Shown here piece by piece: positions 1-5,567 of a stretch of 5,567 nt of DNA. A model generated the notes under the pieces. It was not told the origin of the DNA, ran no database searches, and worked only from the letters and a program-made list of their open reading frames with translations. Source of the DNA: Streptococcaceae bacterium (lineage in GTDB: Bacteria; Bacillota; Bacilli; Lactobacillales; Streptococcaceae); NCBI GenBank assembly GCA_031285105.1, contig JAITWV010000069.1:1-5567 (forward strand). Reading direction: 5' to 3'. Numbering within the stretch: position 1 is the first letter of the stretch; the number at the start of each line of letters is the position of its first letter. The position numbers and the translations under genes are program-made.

Positions 1-1413
1 AGCAAAAATGTTTTTGACGGTGGGGGAAATTCAGGGGATGTGCTTTTGGCGACAATGGAAGGATATAATGTAAACAGCACACAAGATGATCATGGAGCTG
101 TTGTTACTTCTAAAGGAGCTGTTGACGGATTTGTTTTAGAGGCTGACGGTTATTTTAGATATGGAATGAACTTCTTGGCAATCATTATGGGGCAATTTTC
201 ATCTTTATACATGAACGTGGTTTTATTATCTATTTTAGTTTCTGTCGGGCTAATGTTCTTGACGGATGTTTTTGCGTTCTACGGAACAGCACTATCTAGT
301 TTTGAGAACCCTTCTAAATTAAATTCAATCTTATCTTCTATGGCTCACTCAATGGTAACAATTATTTTTGCTGGATTATCGTTTAAAATCTTCCAAGCAT
401 TAAATGCCACAGCACAGCAAGCTAAAATCATCGAAACAGGTATTCCATTTGTAAATACAATCGGGAAAGCATTCTTGTCGGTAATTTTGGCAATGGGTGT
501 AGTTAAGATGCAATCTTGGTTTGCTGAGAAATTAGTAGGTCAAGGGGCAACAGATCATCACGCTAACGGTAAGGACATGAAATCTGCTGGTGGTGTTTTA
601 GCAAAAGCTACTGGACTTTCAGCAGTTGGAGCTATTGGTAAACAAGCAGGAATTGCTATGAGCAGACGTGCGACTAATGCAGGACTTGATAAATTGACTG
701 GTAAGTCTGCTAAAGAAAAGGCTAATAAACACCAACAAGACACACAAAACATGAGCAGAAGCAATAGTGGTACTAGATTTGGCAGAACTGATTTAGACAA
801 TAATGTACCAACACAAATGCCAATTAATACTGTAAAAGAGGCTCGTCAATACAACAAAGGGGTTGCTAAAGAGGCTAAAATGGAGAAGAAAGCTCAACTT
901 CAAGGCAAACAACAAGAAATTCGCCAAGAACGTGGCACTACTCCAGAACAGTTGTCAGAAAGAGTTACAAATGCAAATGCTGAATTAGTTAAGGCTCAGC
1001 AAGAGGACAAACAACGTGGAAACACAGGTTTTGCTAACAATAAACTAAACGATGCTAAGAGTGAACTAAGAAAAGCTAAGGCATCTCAGGCAAGAAATAA
1101 TCTGCGACCAAGCAACATTAAGGAAAATGTTAAAAATCACGAGGTTACAAAATCAGTTGTTGGTGGAGCGAAGCGTGCAGGGAGTGTTGTTAAAAATGAC
1201 CTGAAAGAAATTGGTGGAGTTGTACAAGATAAAGTTGTTCCTTCCAAAGTGGTTGCTAAAAACGAAATTAAACGTGAACGCAGTCAATCAATTCAAGACA
1301 CTGGGCAACAAGCACAAAAAGCACAAAGCAACGTTCGTAAAGCATCACAAATTGGCAGTAACAAGGGAAATAGCCAAAATAATTCCTTTACAATAGAACA
1401 AAAAAAGAAATAG
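1..1413 (+). CDS. VirB6/TrbL-like conjugal transfer membrane protein, 5'-truncated by the window
   Basis: The frame is open from base 1 with no stop, so 470 C-terminal residues are visible and the real start lies upstream; a GTG at 40 is in frame but has no convincing ribosome site and is probably internal. Hydrophobic stretches sit at about visible residues 56-95 (one or two helices), 114-134 and 148-168. From about residue 180 the protein becomes a soluble tail of roughly 290 residues, rich in Lys, Gln, Asn and Ala, with predicted coiled coil around 305-365. A multi-helix core followed by a long basic tail, directly upstream of VirB3- and VirB4-type genes, is typical of the VirB6/TrbL (TrsL-like) inner-membrane channel component of type IV secretion. 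This assignment rests on architecture and context, not on a diagnostic motif. The stop at 1411-1413 is followed at once by the ribosome site of the next gene. Confidence 0.75.
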   Translation, partial: SKNVFDGGGNSGDVLLATMEGYNVNSTQDDHGAVVTSKGAVDGFVLEADGYFRYGMNFLAIIMGQFSSLYMNVVLLSILVSVGLMFLTDVFAFYGTALSSFENPSKLNSILSSMAHSMVTIIFAGLSFKIFQALNATAQQAKIIETGIPFVNTIGKAFLSVILAMGVVKMQSWFAEKLVGQGATDHHANGKDMKSAGGVLAKATGLSAVGAIGKQAGIAMSRRATNAGLDKLTGKSAKEKANKHQQDTQNMSRSNSGTRFGRTDLDNNVPTQMPINTVKEARQYNKGVAKEAKMEKKAQLQGKQQEIRQERGTTPEQLSERVTNANAELVKAQQEDKQRGNTGFANNKLNDAKSELRKAKASQARNNLRPSNIKENVKNHEVTKSVVGGAKRAGSVVKNDLKEIGGVVQDKVVPSKVVAKNEIKRERSQSIQDTGQQAQKAQSNVRKASQIGSNKGNSQNNSFTIEQKKK

Positions 1414-1421
1414 AAGGAGGT
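1414..1421 (+). promoter_or_regulatory. Strong Shine-Dalgarno site for the 1427 gene
   Basis: AAGGAGGT lies directly after the upstream stop codon and five bases before the ATG at 1427. It is a full-length match to the anti-Shine-Dalgarno sequence of 16S rRNA. It fixes the start of the two-helix protein and suggests it is translated efficiently. Confidence 0.85.
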
Positions 1422-1426
1422 AATTT

Positions 1427-1891
1427 ATGAACGAAAATAATGATTTAACTAGAGTAGATTTACCCGAACTTTCTATTCCTGCAAGACTAAAAGTGCAATG
1501 GACTATCCCCGTCAAGCAAAGATTAATTGCTCCTTTAATATATATCATCCCACTGGCATATCCAGTGGGGGCTTTTATTTTATCGCATTGGATATTGAAA
1601 GAACCAATCTCCATTCAAGTGTTATTCACGCTATTGTGGGGTTTTATTGGGGTTTATTTATACCTTCCAAGCATGAAACAAAAGAAACGAAAGAATTACC
1701 AAATCATGTTAAATACCTTGAAAAATAAACAATTTGAAAGTGTGAACGTTGATTTCAAGGATTTATACCGATACCAAGAAGAACAAACCGAATTGGCAAA
1801 CTATCAAGATTTAATCGAAGAAAACAAACGCTTATCAATAAAACTAGAAACAGCATTTACCGAAAATAGAAAAGTAATGGGATTAGAATAG
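1427..1891 (+). CDS. Small two-helix membrane protein, VirB3/PrgI-like position (TrsC-type)
   Basis: This 154-residue protein has a short polar N-terminus, two hydrophobic helices at about residues 33-57 and 61-80, a basic stop-transfer patch (KQKKRK, 84-89) and a polar, probably helical C-terminal region to 154 that is cytoplasmic if the positive-inside rule holds. Two closely spaced helices in a protein encoded just before the VirB4 module is the pattern of VirB3 in Gram-negative systems and of PrgI/TcpE-type proteins in Gram-positive ones. Those are thought to sit in the inner-membrane complex and contact VirB4. The start is set by a near-perfect ribosome site. The coding sequence contains a terminator-like hairpin at codons 41-48. 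Function is inferred from topology and gene order only. Confidence 0.7.
   Translation: MNENNDLTRVDLPELSIPARLKVQWTIPVKQRLIAPLIYIIPLAYPVGAFILSHWILKEPISIQVLFTLLWGFIGVYLYLPSMKQKKRKNYQIMLNTLKNKQFESVNVDFKDLYRYQEEQTELANYQDLIEENKRLSIKLETAFTENRKVMGLE
1548..1583 (+). terminator. Terminator-like hairpin plus T-run inside a coding sequence
   Basis: CCCACTGG at 1549-1556 and CCAGTGGG at 1562-1569 form a perfect 8-bp stem around the five-base loop CATAT, and T1548/G1570 can add a wobble pair. The T-rich run TTTTATTTTAT follows at 1573-1583. Six of the eight pairs are G-C, in an otherwise AT-rich gene. The shape fits an intrinsic terminator on the + strand, but it lies within codons 41-53 of the two-helix protein. 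It may act as a partial terminator or pause, or be a by-product of the encoded P-L-A-Y-P-V-G sequence. Confidence 0.35.
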
Positions 1892-1897
1892 GGGGAG
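1891..1897 (+). promoter_or_regulatory. Ribosome binding site deciding the TTG start at 1903
   Basis: GGGGGAG begins on the last base of the upstream TAG and ends five bases before TTG at 1903. The first in-frame ATG is not reached until codon 46, which would remove the conserved-looking basic N-terminus and has no comparable site. TTG is therefore the best-supported start. Confidence 0.7.
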
Positions 1898-1902
1898 ATA
1901 TT

Positions 1903-2571
1903 TTGGGAATTTTTACAAAAGAAAAACATCCACTAGATTTATCGAAAAAAGACATTAAAACAACGAACAAGAGAGTGTCTATTGCATCGGAAAAAACCAA
2001 TGACAATGATTTTGTTTATAAAGCTGAAAATGGCGATATGATTATTGATTTCGCAAAACACAAATTTACAACTGACTATTTGAGATTTAAACGCATCACT
2101 AAGGACGGTCAGTTAGTAACTATTAGCTACTCAGGCGAAGAACAATTTCAACGTTGGATCAACATTCACACAATAGATGTTTACTCGTTAAATAATCAGG
2201 AAGTTATACAAGCAGTTGGAAATTTTGAACGTGCGTTAAATTCTATTGATACAGGTGGAATAATGTGGTTTCACTTACCTTTTGATGCACATGAGGACAT
2301 GGAATTACTGAAAGAAAAGCGACAACGTGCTGAAACGCTAGATGAAAAAGAATACCTTACACAATTTATTGAGGAATTTATAGAAGCTGAAAAAAAATAT
2401 TCATCAAGAGAATTTTATTTAATTTTGACCGAGCCAACACTTGAAGAACTTCGTATTGTTGAACGTAATATCCACGGAAAAATTTCTGAACTAGGATACG
2501 ACTTTGTTGGTCCTGAGAAAATGGAACGTATCTTGAAAAAATTAATGGACTTAGCTGTTAAAGAATTTTAG
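1903..2571 (+). CDS. trsD: TrsD/TraD-like conjugal transfer protein, resembling a VirB4 N-terminal domain
   Basis: This is a 222-residue soluble protein without signal peptide or membrane helix, starting at TTG. Residues 1-35 are polar and basic. A beta-rich part follows (about 37-95, including D-G-Q-L-V-T-I-S-Y at 68-76), then a charged helical stretch (98-165), then a strand-helix unit at 169-200 (R-E-F-Y-L-I-L, then T-L-E-E-L-R-I-V-E-R, ending in E-L-G-Y-D-F). It lies immediately upstream of the VirB4 ATPase, the position of trsD/traD relative to trsE/traE in pGO1/pSK41-type systems, and its length suits that family. The layout of strand, long helices, a strand reading 'FYLILTEPTLEEL' and a helix ending in 'LGYDF' resembles the N-terminal region of VirB4-type proteins, including the neighbour's own residues 134-193. 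I infer a cytoplasmic partner or accessory domain for TrsE. No catalytic motif is visible. Confidence 0.75.
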   Translation: MGIFTKEKHPLDLSKKDIKTTNKRVSIASEKTNDNDFVYKAENGDMIIDFAKHKFTTDYLRFKRITKDGQLVTISYSGEEQFQRWINIHTIDVYSLNNQEVIQAVGNFERALNSIDTGGIMWFHLPFDAHEDMELLKEKRQRAETLDEKEYLTQFIEEFIEAEKKYSSREFYLILTEPTLEELRIVERNIHGKISELGYDFVGPEKMERILKKLMDLAVKEF

Positions 2572-2581
2572 GGGTGAAAAT

Positions 2582-4561
2582 ATGGCAGTAAAAACAAAAA
2601 GAAAGAAAGTGCTAGAACAACGGTATGGACTTTCTTCAATGGTTGGAAAAAAAGTACCAGTAAAAGAAGTCGTTCGTGCTTATGAGCAAGAAGGATATGA
2701 TTTAAAACTACTTTCTCGTGTTCTTCCGAAAGGCACATACCAAGAAAATTTAAATTATGTAAAAAGCGGAAATAGCTATGAAAATATTATACGCATTACA
2801 AGATTTCCTGAAAAACCTTTGTATTTTTGGTTGAATGACCTAACAGACATCGAAAAAACCATAGGAAAATTAGACTTTAAAGCAAAACAGACCGCAGAAC
2901 AGATAAAAGAAATCAATGGTTCAATTAAAGAATTGGACGGACAGTATGCTTTTGCTTACGAGGCGACTAAAAAACGTGAGCTGGAGTTAGAATACGAAAA
3001 AATAAACAAAGAAGCAACAGATGTTGCATCAGGATCTGTTGGATATAAAGAAACTTTTTCTCGCATTTTTGTTGCAGGAAAGACACCTATGGCGTTAGAA
3101 GAAAAAAGCTATCAAATCATTGAAGAACTTGAAAGGCGTGGTTTTGAAGCGACTATCTATTCGTCAGAGCAAGGTAATGAAACAAAGGCTAAATTCGATA
3201 CAGTTTCCGACCAACAGCAACGTTCTCTTTATTGGAATAGAGAAGGATTATCTGTCAGTAATCGTGCGTTAGCTGGTGGTTATCCTTTCGATAGTATTTA
3301 CCTTCGTGATAAAGGTGGGTTTATTCTTGGAGAAAGCGACACAAACGACATTGTTAAATTCAACCCCTTTACAGTTAATGAGTGGAGAAGTAGTTTCCAT
3401 ACTGGTGCATTCGGTTCACTTGGGTTTGGGAAATCAACCTTGCTAAAACTCTTAATTCTACAAGCATATGCTAATGGAGATAATATTCGAGGGCTTTCTA
3501 AAAACGGAGAGTATAACCGTTTAGTTAAGAAGTGGAATGGGATTATGGTTGACCCATTCTCTGACAAATTTGGTGTAATCAACCCCATGCAACCAATGGC
3601 ATCCTCAGCTACGGATGACTTCAAAATTGACTATGAGCAATCATTCGCACAATTTAAGTCAAATATTAAAAACTTGTTGATGTTCGTAAACAATAACATG
3701 AGCGGTAGTGAATTGGTTGGTTTTGACACAATCATTGACTTATTCTTCGGTGCTTGGCATGGGTTTTATAAAGCTGGAGAAAATAGACCCGTTACCGAAC
3801 ACAAACCAGAAGAATATCCACTGCTTGAAGATCTATTAAGTTGGATTGAAACCAATGAGAAAGCGTTGAGTAGGGGGTATGTTTATGAAACAAACCTTTC
3901 GTCAATTAAGACAGCAATTAAAAATATGATTATCACGAAAGGTCATATTTTTAACAAACATACTAATGTTCGTGATCTATCTAAGGAACGTGTTGTGTTT
4001 TGGGATATTTCTAAATACATTGAAAATGACGGTACGCACAATGCCCTGCTTTACAACGCTGTTATCACAATGTGGAATCACGCTTTGTTGCACGGACGAA
4101 AAGAGCGTAAAAAAGTAGAAATTGACGGAATGAACGAGAATTTATCAACTCATACAATGGTTGTTATTGATGAAAGTCATAATTTGATTTCTTCTGATCC
4201 AAGTAAAGCTTTTATTCTTCCAACAATAAATGTCATGTATCGTGAAATGCGGAAATGGAAAGCACTTGTTTTAAATGCAACTCAAGACCCATACGAATAT
4301 TATGCTGGTGATAGCAGTTCAAATAGTGTTTTAACCACCCTGTTTAACTTGATGACCGTAATATTCATTTTCAATTCATCGCCACAAACACTGCCTATGT
4401 ATGAAAGTATGTTAGGAGATAAGATCAAACCTAGCTTATTAAAAGAAATTCCATTCCTTAAAAAAGGAGAGGCGATTATGGTTGTCGGTTCACAAAAAGC
4501 ATTAAAGGTTAAAATTGCTTACAACAAAGCAAACGACATTCTATTCAATGGTGGTAAATAA
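2582..4561 (+). CDS. trsE: VirB4/TrsE-type conjugation ATPase
   Basis: This 659-residue cytoplasmic or membrane-associated ATPase powers assembly of the type IV channel and substrate transfer in conjugation. The N-terminal domain (about 1-260) has a basic start, a charged coiled-coil region (about 95-145) and a strand-helix unit (about 160-193). The motor domain follows. Walker A is G278-S-L-G-F-G-K284-S285-T286. A segment R303-G-L-S-K-N-G-E310-Y311 matches the place where VirB4 proteins usually read D-x-E-G-E-Y. Walker B is V527-V-I-D530-E531, followed by S-H-N. The N565-A-T-Q568-D-P stretch after R-E-M-R-K-W-K is the usual VirB4 sensor-like Q motif. Length is close to the roughly 670 residues known for TrsE. 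The start ATG at 2582 has AGGGGTGA at 2570-2577, overlapping the trsD stop. All core ATPase residues are intact, so the enzyme should be functional. Confidence 0.93.
   Translation: MAVKTKRKKVLEQRYGLSSMVGKKVPVKEVVRAYEQEGYDLKLLSRVLPKGTYQENLNYVKSGNSYENIIRITRFPEKPLYFWLNDLTDIEKTIGKLDFKAKQTAEQIKEINGSIKELDGQYAFAYEATKKRELELEYEKINKEATDVASGSVGYKETFSRIFVAGKTPMALEEKSYQIIEELERRGFEATIYSSEQGNETKAKFDTVSDQQQRSLYWNREGLSVSNRALAGGYPFDSIYLRDKGGFILGESDTNDIVKFNPFTVNEWRSSFHTGAFGSLGFGKSTLLKLLILQAYANGDNIRGLSKNGEYNRLVKKWNGIMVDPFSDKFGVINPMQPMASSATDDFKIDYEQSFAQFKSNIKNLLMFVNNNMSGSELVGFDTIIDLFFGAWHGFYKAGENRPVTEHKPEEYPLLEDLLSWIETNEKALSRGYVYETNLSSIKTAIKNMIITKGHIFNKHTNVRDLSKERVVFWDISKYIENDGTHNALLYNAVITMWNHALLHGRKERKKVEIDGMNENLSTHTMVVIDESHNLISSDPSKAFILPTINVMYREMRKWKALVLNATQDPYEYYAGDSSSNSVLTTLFNLMTVIFIFNSSPQTLPMYESMLGDKIKPSLLKEIPFLKKGEAIMVVGSQKALKVKIAYNKANDILFNGGK
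4463..4480 (+). promoter_or_regulatory. Internal Shine-Dalgarno plus in-frame ATG near the 3' end of trsE
   Basis: AAAGGAG at 4463-4469 lies eight bases before ATG at 4478, which is codon 633 of trsE and in frame. Initiation here would give a 27-residue C-terminal peptide ending at the trsE stop. Ribosomes loaded here would finish next to the poorly served start at 4563, so the site could raise expression of the next gene by coupling. It could also be chance, since it encodes the unremarkable K-K-G-E. Confidence 0.3.
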
Positions 4562-4562
4562 T

Positions 4563-4787
4563 ATGCTTAATGACGGAGCAGAAGGAATTGTATCGGGTCT
4601 AAGGTTTGTTGTACGCCTAGCAATCGTTGTGGTTGCTGGGCTTATTATCATTGGACTAATTCGCTATTTATATTACAGCCAGTTAGCACATTCAACGTTT
4701 GAATATTGGCGACAAGCATTTTCAGGCGAAAGACCTTATCCAAGTAGTTTTTCAGAGTATTTTCAACAAATTAAAACAATCAAATAG
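4563..4787 (+). CDS. Small single-helix membrane protein of the transfer operon
   Basis: This 74-residue protein is of unknown function. It has a short N-terminus, one strong hydrophobic helix at about residues 19-38 (L-A-I-V-V-V-A-G-L-I-I-I-G-L-I) with Arg at 14, 18 and 34, and a polar, aromatic-rich C-terminal tail (F-E-Y-W-R at 46-50, S-E-Y-F-Q-Q at 64-69). The ATG at 4563 is one base after the trsE stop (TAA-T-ATG). The only upstream ribosome site is weak (GGTGGT, 4550-4555), so translation probably depends on coupling with trsE. In-frame alternatives at 4548 (ATG) and 4515 (TTG) overlap trsE and have no good ribosome site. Context makes it a likely minor membrane component of the mating channel, but I do not recognise a family. 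Confidence 0.7.
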   Translation: MLNDGAEGIVSGLRFVVRLAIVVVAGLIIIGLIRYLYYSQLAHSTFEYWRQAFSGERPYPSSFSEYFQQIKTIK

Positions 4788-4788
4788 A

Positions 4789-4796
4789 GAAAGGAG
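4789..4796 (+). promoter_or_regulatory. Shine-Dalgarno site for the 4803 gene
   Basis: GAAAGGAG lies six bases before ATG at 4803 and just after the TAG of the preceding gene. It supports the start of the partial gene that runs off the window. Confidence 0.8.
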
Positions 4797-4802
4797 CAGT
4801 CG

Positions 4803-5567
4803 ATGCAAGAAGGGAATAAACAAAAAGCAAAATACATTCTGTATATTTCAGTGGCTCTACTATCGAGTTTGTTATTGTTGATCCTGCCTAAAGTGATGCC
4901 TCAAGAAAAGATTAACTATCCTAGCGTGGCAGTTGGTAAGGTCTTTACTTCCGACACATCAAACGACAGGGTATCGTTAGTATCGGCAAACGAGAAAGCA
5001 AATGGAGACATGGATGCCACTTTCTTTATTGATAATGACACCCCAGATGTCGCTACGGAGTTAAAAACAAAGGTAATCGCAACTTATTTCAACGGTTATG
5101 AAACAGAATTAAAAGTTACGAACATCAACAATCACTTGTTTACGGTTCATTTAACAGGTTCAGCTAACTGGCAATCAGTAACGCTTAACATTTGGTATGC
5201 AGACGGTTTATCGACTGTCTTTAGTGGCATCAATACTGAAAGCACAGACCCTATCGAAGTTGCTTTGGCACAAGACAAGATTGAGGTTGTTTCTGAATTT
5301 CCTACGAAAGCTAAATTGTTTGAGTTGAGTTATTCAACAAAAATAAAAGGGCTTGAAAGAGAAGTCGTTAAATTGAACAACAGCAAGAAACAACTTGAAG
5401 CTGACAATAAGAAATATCAAACGAAATTAGATGAAATTTCTAAACAAGATTTATCTGAATTAACACAAGAAGAACAAGACAACTTGAACTCTGTTTCAGA
5501 TAAATTAGATAGCGACATCACTACTAACGATAGCGAGATTAATCGCATCACAGAAGAAATTGATGTG
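4803..5567 (+). CDS. Membrane-anchored coiled-coil protein of the transfer operon, 3'-truncated (TrsF-like position)
   Basis: The frame is open for 255 codons from ATG 4803 to the last base, with no stop, so the C-terminus lies outside the window. A lysine-containing N-terminus (residues 1-10) precedes one hydrophobic helix at about 11-28 that ends in L-P-K. It reads as an uncleaved signal anchor, with the rest outside the cell membrane. Residues about 40-165 alternate short polar and hydrophobic stretches (for example T-V-H-L-T-G and V-T-L-N-I-W-Y), suggesting a beta-rich domain. A coiled coil starts near 176, with heptad positions I181, L184, V188, L191, L198, Y205, L209 and I212, and remains charged and helical to 255. 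There is no Cys in the visible part and no lipobox. Position two genes after trsE matches TrsF in pGO1-type clusters, but I cannot confirm homology. A scaffold or surface role in the mating channel is inference. Confidence 0.75.
   Translation, partial: MQEGNKQKAKYILYISVALLSSLLLLILPKVMPQEKINYPSVAVGKVFTSDTSNDRVSLVSANEKANGDMDATFFIDNDTPDVATELKTKVIATYFNGYETELKVTNINNHLFTVHLTGSANWQSVTLNIWYADGLSTVFSGINTESTDPIEVALAQDKIEVVSEFPTKAKLFELSYSTKIKGLEREVVKLNNSKKQLEADNKKYQTKLDEISKQDLSELTQEEQDNLNSVSDKLDSDITTNDSEINRITEEIDV

Noticed and set aside
14..42. TTGACG resembling a -35 promoter element
   Set aside because: No -10-like hexamer occurs at 16-18 bases spacing and the site lies inside an open coding frame. 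Other TTGAC matches in the window also lack a suitable -10.
94..124. Direct repeat GGAGCTGTTG, 10 bases twice at a 21-base interval
   Set aside because: It encodes the short in-frame repeat G-A-V and has only two copies, so it is too short to separate from chance as an iteron or binding site.
558..800. Reverse-strand open frame of 80 codons with a hydrophobic, Leu-rich product
   Set aside because: It lies entirely within the VirB6-like gene, antisense to its Lys/Ala-rich tail, has no ribosome site, and its Leu runs are the complement of Lys/Gln-rich codons.
1345..1614. Reverse-strand open frame of 89 codons
   Set aside because: It spans the junction of two well-supported + strand genes and would place an antisense gene over a strong ribosome site; it has no support of its own.
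1634..1660. Imperfect tandem repeat of TATTG(TG)GGGTTT
   Set aside because: It lies in the second membrane helix of the 1427 gene and follows from its Gly/Phe/Leu/Tyr codons; only two degenerate copies.
3298..3624. Reverse-strand open frame of 108 codons
   Set aside because: It is antisense to the Walker A region of trsE, whose conserved motifs show that the + strand is coding.
4699..4881. Forward open frame of 60 codons across the junction of the last two genes
   Set aside because: It overlaps the ends of two better-supported frames that have proper ribosome sites and membrane helices; its own start has none.

Overview
The window is a continuous stretch of a Gram-positive (Firmicutes) conjugation operon. 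It is AT-rich. All six genes lie on the + strand, and the five visible gene junctions have gaps of 1 to 15 bases. Most starts have a strong AGGAGG-type ribosome binding site, and one gene starts at TTG. The gene set (VirB6/TrbL-like, small VirB3/PrgI-like, TrsD-like, TrsE/VirB4 ATPase) matches the type IV secretion core of the pGO1/pSK41 trs/tra family. Related clusters are common on plasmids of staphylococci and of Lactobacillus, Pediococcus and Enterococcus. A lactic acid bacterium plasmid is my best guess for the host, but the window has no replication gene, relaxase or oriT that would fix it.

Layout: (1) 1-1413, the 3' part of a polytopic channel protein with a roughly 290-residue hydrophilic, Lys/Gln/Asn-rich tail; its true start lies before the window. 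(2) 1427-1891, a two-helix membrane protein in a VirB3/PrgI-like position. (3) 1903-2571, a soluble TrsD-like protein whose fold pattern resembles the N-terminal domain of VirB4. (4) 2582-4561, the VirB4/TrsE ATPase with intact Walker A and Walker B. (5) 4563-4787, a 74-residue single-helix membrane protein, one base after the ATPase stop. (6) 4803-5567, the N-terminal 255 residues of a membrane-anchored protein with an extracytoplasmic domain and a long coiled coil; it runs off the end of the window.

Working together, genes 1, 2, 5 and 6 would supply the membrane and outer-face parts of the mating channel. TrsD and TrsE would form the cytoplasmic energising module. No intergenic gap exceeds 15 bases, and I see no convincing promoter, so the genes are probably read from a promoter upstream of the window. 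The most notable non-coding signal is a hairpin followed by a T-rich run inside gene 2, which looks like an intrinsic terminator placed within a coding sequence. I did not find a clearly new biological system; the less-described parts are the two genes after trsE and the possible VirB4-N paralogy of TrsD.
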